The notes below the pieces were generated by a model. It saw nothing but the letters and a program-made list of their open reading frames with translations, did no database searches and was not told where the DNA came from. 64,000 nt of DNA from NCBI RefSeq assembly GCF_042684705.1, contig NZ_JBHULZ010000041.1, positions 558,001 to 622,000 of the forward strand, written 5' to 3'. Made by a program: the position numbers and the translations under genes. Below, one piece after another: positions 36,442 through 45,061 of this stretch. This DNA is from Mesonia sediminis (GTDB lineage Bacteria > Bacteroidota > Bacteroidia > Flavobacteriales > Flavobacteriaceae). Numbering within the stretch: position 1 is the stretch's first letter; each line of letters begins with the position of its first letter.

Positions 36442-36470
36442 CAAAAGTATGCCAGTCTAATAAGGGCAAA
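36442..36470 (-). promoter_or_regulatory. groES-groEL promoter with both Bacteroidota elements
   Basis: On the minus strand TTTG (36470-36467) is followed after 17 bp by TACTTTTG (36449-36442), a full match to the TTG-N17..23-TAnnTTTG consensus of Flavobacteria. The -7 ends 44 bp before the groES ATG. The -33 element falls in the T run of the preceding secG terminator. Confidence 0.75.
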
Positions 36471-36511
36471 AAAAAATGCCATCTTGTCATTTTTAAGTGA
36501 CAGATGGCATT
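36466..36511 (-). terminator. Strong terminator downstream of secG
   Basis: Long stem AATGCCATCTGTCA pairing with TGACAAGATGGCATT (one bulged base), 7-nt loop, followed on the minus strand by T9. It lies 23 bp past the secG stop codon and insulates the secG operon from groES-groEL. Confidence 0.9.
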
Positions 36512-36533
36512 GGTAAACTTTATAAAGTAAGGC

Positions 36534-36887
36534 TTAGTTCTGCTCGCCTGTAGTGTTTTCTGTAGCTGGTGTAGTCGGGTTAGGAACAGGAGCTTCAATT
36601 GGAGTAGCTTCTTGATCGCCGCCTATGATTCTAGATTCTTCGGCACTTCCTGTACTCATAATGGTTACGTTAGAAAGTAAGATAAGCACCAATAAAACCG
36701 TAGCTAATGTCCACGTACTCTTATCTAAAAAGTCGGTGGTTTTCTTAACACCACCCATTTGCTGGCCGCCACCGCCTCCAAAAGAAGAAGAAAGTCCGCC
36801 TCCTTTAGGGTTTTGTACCATAATAACAACTACCAATAAAAAGGCTACGATAACGATTAAAACTAAAAATATTCCAAATGTGCTCAT
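36534..36887 (-). CDS. secG: Preprotein translocase subunit SecG
   Basis: 117 residues. Two membrane helices (about 4-24 and 58-78) flank the Gly-rich loop VQNPKGGGLSSSFGGGG, the SecG hallmark. The C-terminal tail is rich in Glu/Pro/Thr and longer than in E. coli, as usual in this phylum. It is part of SecYEG in the inner membrane. It follows the TPR protein by two bases and is the last gene of the miaB-to-secG run. Confidence 0.92.
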   Translation of the reverse strand: MSTFGIFLVLIVIVAFLLVVVIMVQNPKGGGLSSSFGGGGGQQMGGVKKTTDFLDKSTWTLATVLLVLILLSNVTIMSTGSAEESRIIGGDQEATPIEAPVPNPTTPATENTTGEQN

Positions 36888-36889
36888 AT

Positions 36890-37741
36890 CTAATGTTTTT
36901 CTTGTAATTTTTCGATTGCTCGAATCTGGTCTGCAAATAAACTACTTTTTTCGGGATTTTTCAAAATTAATATTTTAAAAGCTTGAATTGCTTTAGAATA
37001 ATTTTTTTGTTCCAAGTAAACTCGCGCCAAAGTTTCAGTCATTAAGTCCGTATTTAAAGGGGTAGTCTGCAGGCCTTCGGGTTTTCCTACCGGTTCTTTA
37101 GACGGAATTATTTTTGGGTTACTCGCAATAAATTTATCAATCAATTCAAATTTCTTAGGAGGTACAGTGGATGATTCCCCAGTGCTTATTTCTTCTGCTT
37201 TGGCAGCAGCTCTATCAATGGGTTGAGCTTGAGTGAGTTTCAACCACTCGCTAAAGCTATGGGTCTCCTGGCGGTCAAAAGTTAGCGGGCGTCCGCTTTC
37301 CAATACATCTTCTGTAACGGGAGCCTGGTTTTGATCTGCGGCGTTTGAGTCCTCCAGCTCGCTTGCTTTAGGTTCTTCTGCCTTCTCGGGTTGAAATAAA
37401 TCGGGATCAAATACCTTGCTGGCTTCTTCGGGGGCTAAGGATAAATCTGATTCCAGTTCTTCGCTTAAGCGGATTTTTATCTGCCGGGCCTTTTCCAATT
37501 GCTTAAAAACCGGCGAGGTGATATAGTCGAATAAAACACCTCGGTCTTCGGTATAAGCTGCTGTAACTTTTAAAGCATGGTTATAGCTAAAACTATTTTC
37601 CTTTTTAAGAGCCTTTAGGTACAAAGCACGTGCAGCTTGAAAATAAGGGTATTCTTCCAATAGCTCGGCATATTGACTAGAAGGGAGACTATCGGTAGTT
37701 TCTTTTTCTAATTGTGCATTAAAAGTAGCCTTATCTATCAT
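36890..37741 (-). CDS. TPR-containing protein of unknown function, conserved in the lptE-secG context
   Basis: 283 residues, no signal peptide. The N-terminal ~100 residues form a helical domain (FNAQLEKETTDSLPSSQYA, YPYFQAARALYLKALKKE). A disordered acidic/Pro linker follows (about 120-215), then one or two TPR-like helices at the end (VYLEQKNYSKAIQAFKILIL). It is placed between lptE (6 bp) and secG (2 bp), so it is co-translated with envelope-biogenesis genes; an assembly or scaffold role is inference. Confidence 0.7.
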   Translation of the reverse strand: MIDKATFNAQLEKETTDSLPSSQYAELLEEYPYFQAARALYLKALKKENSFSYNHALKVTAAYTEDRGVLFDYITSPVFKQLEKARQIKIRLSEELESDLSLAPEEASKVFDPDLFQPEKAEEPKASELEDSNAADQNQAPVTEDVLESGRPLTFDRQETHSFSEWLKLTQAQPIDRAAAKAEEISTGESSTVPPKKFELIDKFIASNPKIIPSKEPVGKPEGLQTTPLNTDLMTETLARVYLEQKNYSKAIQAFKILILKNPEKSSLFADQIRAIEKLQEKH

Positions 37742-37747
37742 TTTCGA

Positions 37748-38257
37748 TTACCAATTGGTTAAGGAGGCATTAAACACATCTTGAGTAAGCCTTAAAAAGA
37801 TTTCATCGAGTGCGGTATCCAAGGTGCTTCCTACCAATTGTTGGTTGGCAGGATAATCCCAGTAGAAGGAGAATTGCTTTTCAAAATCTTTCTCTGGATC
37901 TAAGTTATTATAAAAACGTACGTTAACCGCAATGGTCAGTCGGTTTTCGGCAGCGGTATTGCTACTGGTAGCCGTCATCGGCGCAATATAATATTGTGTG
38001 ATTTCTCCTTCATATACCAAATCTCCTCCCGTATTGGTTAAACTCAAGCTGGTTTGGTTTTGAATACGATCTTGTAGCGCATTGGTAAAACTTCGTTCTA
38101 TTCCAGGCTCTACCAAACTGGCAGTGTTTTGGAATAAATTTACCTGAAAGCTTTCGGCATCTCCGGTATCGGCACCCGTAAAACTATAAATACCACAGGC
38201 TTGCAAAGTCAACAGACTTGCACATACCAAACATAGCTTTAAAAATTTCTGCATCAT
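37748..38257 (-). CDS. lptE: LptE-family LPS-assembly lipoprotein
   Basis: 169 residues with a lipobox (LLTLQAC, then GIYSFTGAD). The body contains the secretion/LptE-like alternating strands (FQVNLFQNTASLVEPGIERS, DLVYEGEITQYYI, RLTIAVNVRFYN). LptE plugs the LptD outer-membrane barrel to place LPS at the surface. Its ATG overlaps the sigma-54 activator stop region by one base, and the TPR gene follows after 6 bp. Family divergence is high, but the length, lipobox and neighbourhood agree. Confidence 0.82.
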   Translation of the reverse strand: MMQKFLKLCLVCASLLTLQACGIYSFTGADTGDAESFQVNLFQNTASLVEPGIERSFTNALQDRIQNQTSLSLTNTGGDLVYEGEITQYYIAPMTATSSNTAAENRLTIAVNVRFYNNLDPEKDFEKQFSFYWDYPANQQLVGSTLDTALDEIFLRLTQDVFNASLTNW

Positions 38258-39531
38258 TACAATTTGTATTGTTTTATTTTGCGGTACAAGGTGCGTTCGC
38301 TAATGCCTAATTCTTCAGCTGCAGCTTTGCGCTTACCGTCATGACGTTCGAGCGACTTTCTAATCAGTTCGATTTCTTTTTCTTGCAAAGACAGGGTTTC
38401 CTCTTCTTCAATCTCTTCTGCAAAATCATAAGGATCGGGTGCTGTATTTACCGGTTCTGTCGGAGTTTTGTTGCTTTCATTTCCCAATTGCAATATCTCC
38501 ATCTGCTCATCAAACTCTTCCTCGTAAGCTTCTTGCTCTTTGCTCTGACCGTATATTTTATTGATAAGCCCTTCGTGCTCATCTTTTAAATCGGCGCTAT
38601 TGCCGCTCTGCATGAGTTCTAAGGTAAGCTTTTTTAAGTCGTTTAAATCGCTCTTCATATCAAACAAGATTTTATATAAAATCTCTCGTTCGTTACTAAA
38701 GTCGCTTTCGCTTTTTTTGTTTTCTACCACGGCAGGAAGGTTGCTTCCTGCTTCAGGTAAGTATTCTGCCAAGGTTTGCGCATCGATGCTTCGGTTTTGT
38801 TCTAATACCGATATTTGTTCGGCTACATTGCGCAACTGACGTATATTTCCGCTCCAACGATATTTGACTAAAGTATTTACAGCAGCCTCATCTAAGCGTA
38901 TGCTGGGCATTTTATATTTTAAAGCGAAATCGGATGCGAATTTTCTAAACAATAAATGAATATCGCCTTTTCTTTCCCTCAAAGGGGGAAGGTGAATCTC
39001 AATGGTGCTCAAACGATAATACAGGTCTTCCCGAAACTTTTCTTTTTTAATGGCTTCAAACATATTCACATTGGTTGCTGCTACAATGCGTACATTGGTT
39101 TTTTGAACCTTAGAAGAACCCACTTTAATGAATTCACCATTTTCGAGCACGCGCAATAAGCGCACCTGGGTGGTCAAAGGCAATTCACCCACTTCGTCTA
39201 AAAAGATGGTCCCGCCGTCGGCTTCTTCAAAATAACCGCTACGGGTTTGGGTTGCCCCTGTAAAGGCACCCTTCTCGTGACCAAATAGCTCACTGTCAAT
39301 AGTTCCTTCGGGTATGGCCCCGCAGTTTACGGCGATATACTTACCGTGTTTACGATGAGAAAGCGAGTGTATGATTTTTGGAATACTCTCTTTACCTACA
39401 CCGCTTTCACCGGTTACCAATACCGAAATATCGGTAGGTGCTACCTGCATAGCCTTTTCTATGGCTCGGTTGAGCCCGGCATCGTTGCCGATTATTTCAA
39501 AACGCTGTTTGGTTGCTTGTAATGATTCCAT
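38257..39531 (-). CDS. Sigma-54-dependent transcriptional activator
   Basis: 424 residues. The AAA+ domain starts almost at the N-terminus (no receiver or GAF domain): Walker A VLVTGESGVGKES, sigma-54-contacting GAFTGA loop, Walker B GGTIFLDEVGEL, and RLLRVLENGEF. After an acidic linker with coiled-coil character (about 270-370) comes a Fis-type helix-turn-helix (KRKAAAEELGISERTLYRKIK). With no sensor domain its activity may be controlled by expression or a partner. It lies between miaB and lptE, on the same strand. Confidence 0.9.
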   Translation of the reverse strand: MESLQATKQRFEIIGNDAGLNRAIEKAMQVAPTDISVLVTGESGVGKESIPKIIHSLSHRKHGKYIAVNCGAIPEGTIDSELFGHEKGAFTGATQTRSGYFEEADGGTIFLDEVGELPLTTQVRLLRVLENGEFIKVGSSKVQKTNVRIVAATNVNMFEAIKKEKFREDLYYRLSTIEIHLPPLRERKGDIHLLFRKFASDFALKYKMPSIRLDEAAVNTLVKYRWSGNIRQLRNVAEQISVLEQNRSIDAQTLAEYLPEAGSNLPAVVENKKSESDFSNEREILYKILFDMKSDLNDLKKLTLELMQSGNSADLKDEHEGLINKIYGQSKEQEAYEEEFDEQMEILQLGNESNKTPTEPVNTAPDPYDFAEEIEEEETLSLQEKEIELIRKSLERHDGKRKAAAEELGISERTLYRKIKQYKL

Positions 39532-39598
39532 TTTTTAAGGTATTAAATCGGTGGTAAAAACCGCCAATAAGATAGGCCTTTGCGGCAAAACTGAATAA

Positions 39599-39619
39599 GG
39601 TACTCGGCAGGCGAGTACC
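39599..39619. terminator. Hairpin after miaB
   Basis: Eight-bp perfect stem GGTACTCG / CGAGTACC with a five-base loop, directly past the miaB stop codon; no long T run on the minus strand, so a weak or attenuating terminator before the sigma-54 activator gene. Confidence 0.5.
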
Positions 39620-39625
39620 CGATTT

Positions 39626-41071
39626 TTAATTGTTGTCAGAATATCCAACTGGTGTTCCTAATAAGGTGGCACTGGTACAATCTTCAATCTTTACCTTTAC
39701 AAAGTCGCCTACTTTATAATTTTCTTTAGGAAAAACCACCATAGTGTTTTGGGTGTTTCTACCACTCCAATGTAAGTCAGATTTTTTAGACTCCTTTTCG
39801 ATAAGCACTTCTTCTATCTTACCCAAGTGCTGTTGGGTGCGGTACAACGAATGTTCGCGTTGCAACTCGATGATTTCTTGAAGTCTTCGTTTTTTTACTG
39901 GCTCAGGTACATCATCTTCCATCTTTCTACCTGCCATCGTTCCGGGGCGCTCCGAGTAAGCAAACATAAAACCAAAATCGTATTTCACATATTCCATCAG
40001 CGAAAGCGTATCTTGATGATCTTCTTCGGTTTCAGTGGGGAATCCCGCAATCATATCCTGAGAAATCGCACAATCGGGTATGATTTTTCTAATATTATCA
40101 ATCAATGTAAAATACTCTTCGCGTGTATGCAAACGGTTCATTTTTTTCAAAATACGATCGCTACCGCTTTGTACGGGCAGGTGAATGTACTTACAAATAT
40201 TTTGGTGCTTAGCCATGGTCTCAATAACATCTAAAGTCATATCCTGCGGATTAGAGGTAGAAAAGCGGATACGCATCTTAGGCTGAGCCTTTGCTACCTG
40301 ATCTAATAATCCGGCAAAATTCACTGCTGTAGCCTTTTGCATTTCACTGGCTTTGTCAAAATCTTTTTTAAGCCCACCACCATACCATAAATAGCTATCT
40401 ACATTCTGGCCTAATAAAGTGATTTCTTTAAAACCGCGTGCCGCTAGGTCGTTTACCTCTTCGAGTATACTTTGAGGGTCACGGCTACGTTCTCTACCAC
40501 GGGTAAAAGGCACCACACAGAAGGTACACATATTATCACAACCGCGGGTAATCGATACAAAGGCAGAAACTCCGTTGCTTTGCAAGCGTACCGGTGAAAC
40601 ATCGGCATAGGTTTCTTCCTTACTTAAAATTACATTTACGGCATTGCGGCCGGCCTCCACTTCTTCAATAAGGTTGGGCAGGTCTTTATAGGCATCTGGA
40701 CCTACCACCAGGTCTACTATTTTTTCTTCTTCTAAGAATTTGCTCTTTAAGCGCTCGGCCATACAACCTAAAACTCCTACCTTCATACTGGGGTTATGGC
40801 GTTTTACCGCGTTGTATTTTTCAAGACGCTTGCGTACGGTTTGCTCTGCTTTCTCTCGAATCGAGCAGGTGTTCACCAATACCAAATCGGCATCTTCTAA
40901 TTTATCGGTGGTGTTAAAACCTTCTTTGGCTAAGATGGAAGCTACAATCTCACTATCGCTAAAATTCATCTGGCAACCGTAACTCTCAATAAAGAGTTTG
41001 CGGCTGTTATCTTTTTTGGGCTCCATAACCAAGGCGCTGCCTTGCTGGGTTTCGTCGATCACCTTCTCCAT
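39626..41071 (-). CDS. miaB: tRNA-2-methylthio-N6-dimethylallyladenosine synthase MiaB
   Basis: 481 residues. The UPF0004 N-terminal domain has its three Cys (SYGCQMNFSDSE, VNTCSIREKAE, GVLGCMAERL), the radical SAM domain has CxxxCxxC (RGCDNMCTFCVVPFTRG), and a TRAM domain ends the protein (GKIEEVLIEKES, VKVKIEDC). The TFCVVPFTRG motif marks MiaB rather than RimO or MtaB. It methylthiolates i6A37 in tRNAs reading UNN codons. First gene of a same-strand series miaB, sigma-54 activator, lptE, TPR, secG. Confidence 0.95.
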   Translation of the reverse strand: MEKVIDETQQGSALVMEPKKDNSRKLFIESYGCQMNFSDSEIVASILAKEGFNTTDKLEDADLVLVNTCSIREKAEQTVRKRLEKYNAVKRHNPSMKVGVLGCMAERLKSKFLEEEKIVDLVVGPDAYKDLPNLIEEVEAGRNAVNVILSKEETYADVSPVRLQSNGVSAFVSITRGCDNMCTFCVVPFTRGRERSRDPQSILEEVNDLAARGFKEITLLGQNVDSYLWYGGGLKKDFDKASEMQKATAVNFAGLLDQVAKAQPKMRIRFSTSNPQDMTLDVIETMAKHQNICKYIHLPVQSGSDRILKKMNRLHTREEYFTLIDNIRKIIPDCAISQDMIAGFPTETEEDHQDTLSLMEYVKYDFGFMFAYSERPGTMAGRKMEDDVPEPVKKRRLQEIIELQREHSLYRTQQHLGKIEEVLIEKESKKSDLHWSGRNTQNTMVVFPKENYKVGDFVKVKIEDCTSATLLGTPVGYSDNN

Positions 41072-41200
41072 ATTCTATGCTATTAATCAAATTTGAACGC
41101 CAAAGATACAATGAAAACCATACTCTGACAAACTGACAGATTGTTAATTTTTGCACTAATACTTAATTGTAGTTTTGTGGAGGAAGTATTTTTTTAAGAA

Positions 41201-41779
41201 TTATTCAGGGTTTATTAGTTGAATAACATCTTTTATAGGTTGTTTTTTTGTGTAATCGGAAAAGTAAATGATATCTCCTTTATCATCTAAAAGAATTATA
41301 GATCCTCTACTTACATTTTTATAATCTTGGTGAGGGGTAATTTGTTTTAAGAATAGCTTTAGTTTTTTATCTCCGTTTTTAGAATATTTATCACTTACTA
41401 CAAAAAGCGGATATGTATAGTTTATTTTCAAGAAATATTCATAAAATCTGTTTAGACTTTTAGAATTATCTTTGTCAATGCTAAAAAATAAAATATCTAT
41501 TTGTTTTTCTTTTAATAGTTTGGCTACATCTATCATTCTATTTTTAACGGAACTACATGTGGGAGAAAAAACATAAATTAATGTAAATTTCTTCTCTCTA
41601 CATTTAATTAACGATTGTAATTCAGAAGCATTTATAGTATAGATAGTACTGTCTATATTTTTTTTGTTAAATATAAACTCCTTACAACTTTTATATGCTA
41701 ATGGTTTAGAGATGTATTTTTGTCCACTACAAAAAATGGAGGTTAATAAAAAGAATAAAGTAGTAAGGAGTTTTATCAT
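41201..41779 (-). CDS. Secreted thioredoxin-fold-like protein with a single active-site Cys
   Basis: 192 residues. A signal peptide ends near FCSGQ (residue 20). The strand-helix pattern FTLIYVFSPTCSSVKNRMID, then DILFFSIDKDNSKS, YPLFVVSDKYS, and GSIILLDDKGDIIYFSDY matches the thioredoxin/AhpC-TSA fold, but the CxxC is reduced to one Cys (TCSSV). It cannot be a usual oxidoreductase; a peroxiredoxin-like or non-catalytic role is possible. It follows the damaged lipoprotein gene by 11 bp. It is more AT-rich than its neighbours, suggesting accessory DNA. Confidence 0.6.
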   Translation of the reverse strand: MIKLLTTLFFLLTSIFCSGQKYISKPLAYKSCKEFIFNKKNIDSTIYTINASELQSLIKCREKKFTLIYVFSPTCSSVKNRMIDVAKLLKEKQIDILFFSIDKDNSKSLNRFYEYFLKINYTYPLFVVSDKYSKNGDKKLKLFLKQITPHQDYKNVSRGSIILLDDKGDIIYFSDYTKKQPIKDVIQLINPE

Positions 41780-41790
41780 AATGATTATTT

Positions 41791-42315
41791 TTAATTATTA
41801 ATAATTGGCACTCTATAACCGCCAAATTCACCAATATTAAGTTCTAGTGGGTATGATGATGCAGGAAGGTAAAAACTTGTATCGTCTTCTGCGTATAAAT
41901 CTTCATCAATATAGAAGTTTGTATCATATATATTTGAATCAAGAGGTTCATTTAATTTAAATATCAAATGTGAATCATGTGGTAGTCCTTGTGCTTGATT
42001 TTGAGCATTTTCAATAGCTTCATCAACTATTTCTGCTACTTTTTCATCAGGTAATCCTGGATTTGCTTCGCAGAACATGCAAAACCTGCATACACCGATT
42101 TTTTTACAATCTTTTGATTTTTTACCAATCTCAACTACAACAAAACGTATTCCTCCGTTTCCACGAGCTTGCATTAAATTATTTTGTTCGAGCGGGTTAA
42201 GAATAATTGAAGATTCTGGTTCTATTAATTTTTGATCGCTATTACTTTCTGTAGAACAGGCTATTATTAAGCTTAAGGATAGTAATGCAAATAGTTTTAT
42301 AAATTATTTTTTCAT
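41791..42315 (-). pseudogene. Small lipoprotein gene with a stop at codon 4
   Basis: From ATG 42315 the frame reads M-K-K then TAA (42306-42304), then continues in the same frame FIKLFALLSLSLIIAC, a perfect lipoprotein signal ending in a lipobox Cys, and on to a 127-residue body beginning at an internal ATG (42174). The body has a Cys cluster KKIGVCRFCMFC and a hydrophilic C-terminus. Translation from the internal ATG would lose the lipid anchor. So it is either a recent nonsense mutation or a sequencing error in an A/T run. No known family is recognised. It is in an operon with the thioredoxin-like gene. Confidence 0.65.
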
Positions 42316-42508
42316 AATTAAAAATTTTAGATTATCGGATTTTACTCCTTTTCAAGATTATATGTTTCTAGCTTACATAAGCAATATATATAAAACAAAA
42401 AAGATACATAATTTTTAGTTTAAAAACGCTTGAAGCGGACTAAAAATCGGTAAAGAAAAAAGAAATCAAAAATTTCTCCTACTTTTGCAAATACAAATAA
42501 ACGAAAGC
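42316..42508. other. Intergenic region with the topA promoter candidate
   Basis: No gene is seen. Near the topA start the plus strand carries TACTTTTG (about 42478-42485), matching TAnnTTTG and ending 23 bp before the ATG at 42509. This also argues against reading topA from a TTG at 42485. Confidence 0.45.
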
Positions 42509-45046
42509 ATGGCGAAAAATTTAGTAATAGTAGAGTCACCAGCGAAGGCCAAAACCATTGAAAAGTTTTTGGGTAAAGACTATAAAGTAGCTTCTAGTTT
42601 CGGGCATATTGCCGATTTGCCTACCAAAGAATTGGGGGTAGATGTAGAAAAAGACTTCAAGCCCAAATATGTGGTTAACAAAGATAAGAAAGATGTGGTG
42701 CGCAACTTGAAAAAACTAGCCGAAGCTTCAGAAACCGTTTGGCTCGCAAGTGATGAGGACCGCGAAGGAGAGGCTATTGCTTGGCACTTGGCAGAGGAAT
42801 TGGATTTAAAGCCGAGTAAGACCAAGCGTATTGTTTTTCATGAAATTACTAAAAATGCTATTCTCAAAGCTATAGAGAACCCTAGAGAAATCGATTACAA
42901 CCTGGTGAATGCCCAACAGGCAAGAAGGGTGCTCGATCGTTTAGTGGGCTATGAGCTCTCGCCTGTATTGTGGCGCAAGGTAAAGGGAGGACTTTCGGCC
43001 GGACGTGTGCAATCGGTTTCGGTGCGTTTGATTGTAGAACGCGAACGGGAAATCATCGATTTCGAAACCAAAGCCAGTTACCGTATCGATGCGGAATTCG
43101 CAACCCTAGAAGGCAAAAGCTTTAAAGCTAAAATCCCGAAAAACTTTGACACCAAGGAAGAGGCTGAGGCCTTCTTAAAACAAAATATCGGCGCTGAGTA
43201 TGTGGTAGCCGACCTCACTAAAAAGCCTGCCAAGAAAAGACCAGCACCGCCATTTACCACTTCTACCTTGCAGCAGGAAGCCGCGCGTAAATTGTATTTT
43301 TCGGTGAGTAAAACCATGAATATGGCGCAGCGTTTATACGAAGCCGGACATATTACTTATATGAGAACCGATAGCGTAAACCTGTCTGATGAGGCTAAAA
43401 AAGGGGCCGCAAAAGAGATTCAAAGCGCCTATGGTAAAGAATATTTAGAACCGCGTAATTATAAAGGTAAATCCAAAGGTGCTCAAGAGGCGCACGAGGC
43501 GATAAGACCTACGCATTTTGAGAACCATAGCGTGCCGGCAGAAAGAGACCAACAACGTTTATACGAACTCATTTGGAAACGTGCCATTGCCTCGCAAATG
43601 AGCGATGCTAAATTGGAGCGTACTGTGGTGAAAATTGATGCCGATAAGCACGATAAGCAATTCACAGCCAACGGAGAGATCTTGAAATTTGACGGATTCT
43701 TAAAAGTTTATTTAGAGGGAACCGATGATGAAGAAGAAGAGCAAGCAGGTCTTTTACCAGCGATGAAGGTGAACGATAAACTCGACAACAACTACATCAG
43801 CGCGACCGAAAGATTTACCCGTCCACCCGCCCGCTATACCGAAGCTTCATTGGTTAAAAAGCTAGAAGAATTGGGTATTGGTAGACCCTCAACTTATGCG
43901 CCCACCATATCGACTATTCAAAACCGAAAGTATATTGAGAAAGGAAGTATAGAGGGGAAAGAACGTGCCTATGCCAAGCTGGTGCTGAAAAAAGACAAGT
44001 ACAGCGAAAAAAGCCTAACCGAAATGGTAGGATCAGATAAAGGTAAGCTTATCCCTACTGATGTAGGTATGGTAGTAAACGACTTTTTAGTACAGCACTT
44101 TAGTAATATTTTAGATTATAATTTCACTGCTAAAGTAGAACAAGATTTTGATGATATTGCCGAAGGGAATGAGAAGTGGACGGAGATGATGCAGGCTTTT
44201 TATCAGGAGTTTCATCCTACCGTAAAAGATGTAGCCGAAAATGCCGAACGTGAAGTAGGAGAGCGCGTACTGGGTAAAGACCCCAAAACGGGCAAACCGG
44301 TAAGTGCTCGATTAGGAAGATTCGGACCCATGGTTCAAATCGGTTCGGTTGAAGATGAGGAGAAACCACAATTTGCCAGCCTAGGACCCGATCAGACCTT
44401 AAACAGTATTACCTTCGAAGAGGCTATGGCTTTGTTTGAGTTGCCTAAGAAATTGGGTGAATACCAAGACGAAGCGGTTGAGGTGAATAACGGTCGCTAC
44501 GGTCCGTATGTGCGTTATGGGAAAAAGTTTGTCTCTCTAGATAAAGGCGAAGATCCGTTAGATGTGACGTTTGAACGTGCGATGGAATTGATCAAGGCTA
44601 AAGAAAAAGCCGATGCGCCTATTTATACTTATGAGGGTAAAGACGTGCAAAAAGGAGTAGGTCGTTTTGGTCCGTATATCAAATGGAACAATATTTTTAT
44701 CAATGTAAATAAGAAATACGATTTCGATAACCTGAGTGAATCCGATATTATCGAGCTAATCGAAGACAAAAAGAAAAAAGAACGCGATAAGCTGATTCAC
44801 CACTGGGAAGAAGAAGGGATAAAGGTAGAGAAAGCCAGATGGGGACGTTTTAAGCTAAGCCAAGGAAAGACCAAAGTAGAATTACCTAAAACCACCGATG
44901 CCGAAAACCTTACTTTAGAAGAAGTGAAGGCGATGCTTGAGAAGGCAGGTGGAAAGAAAAAGACTACAAAAAAGAAAACCGCTACCAAAAAGAAAACTAC
45001 GGCCAAGAAAAAAACGACTACAAAGAAGACGACCAAAAAATCTTAA
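42509..45046 (+). CDS. topA: DNA topoisomerase I (type IA)
   Basis: 845 residues from the ATG at 42509 (MAKNLVIVESPAKAKTIEKF). The TOPRIM domain carries WLASDEDREGEAIAWHL. The catalytic Tyr lies in ITYMRTDSVNLS near residue 300. The C-terminus has Topo_C repeats (GRYGPYVRYGKKFVSL, GRFGPYIKWNN) and no CxxC zinc ribbons, then a Lys/Thr-rich tail (KKTTKKKTATKKKT) that should bind DNA. Relaxes negative supercoils. It is followed 15 bp later by the arginase-like gene. Confidence 0.96.
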   Translation: MAKNLVIVESPAKAKTIEKFLGKDYKVASSFGHIADLPTKELGVDVEKDFKPKYVVNKDKKDVVRNLKKLAEASETVWLASDEDREGEAIAWHLAEELDLKPSKTKRIVFHEITKNAILKAIENPREIDYNLVNAQQARRVLDRLVGYELSPVLWRKVKGGLSAGRVQSVSVRLIVEREREIIDFETKASYRIDAEFATLEGKSFKAKIPKNFDTKEEAEAFLKQNIGAEYVVADLTKKPAKKRPAPPFTTSTLQQEAARKLYFSVSKTMNMAQRLYEAGHITYMRTDSVNLSDEAKKGAAKEIQSAYGKEYLEPRNYKGKSKGAQEAHEAIRPTHFENHSVPAERDQQRLYELIWKRAIASQMSDAKLERTVVKIDADKHDKQFTANGEILKFDGFLKVYLEGTDDEEEEQAGLLPAMKVNDKLDNNYISATERFTRPPARYTEASLVKKLEELGIGRPSTYAPTISTIQNRKYIEKGSIEGKERAYAKLVLKKDKYSEKSLTEMVGSDKGKLIPTDVGMVVNDFLVQHFSNILDYNFTAKVEQDFDDIAEGNEKWTEMMQAFYQEFHPTVKDVAENAEREVGERVLGKDPKTGKPVSARLGRFGPMVQIGSVEDEEKPQFASLGPDQTLNSITFEEAMALFELPKKLGEYQDEAVEVNNGRYGPYVRYGKKFVSLDKGEDPLDVTFERAMELIKAKEKADAPIYTYEGKDVQKGVGRFGPYIKWNNIFINVNKKYDFDNLSESDIIELIEDKKKKERDKLIHHWEEEGIKVEKARWGRFKLSQGKTKVELPKTTDAENLTLEEVKAMLEKAGGKKKTTKKKTATKKKTTAKKKTTTKKTTKKS

Positions 45047-45061
45047 GCCGATTAATAATTT

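Noticed and set aside
36398..36598. 67-residue N-terminal extension of GroES
   Set aside because: The frame runs through the groES promoter and the secG terminator; GroES is complete from 36397.
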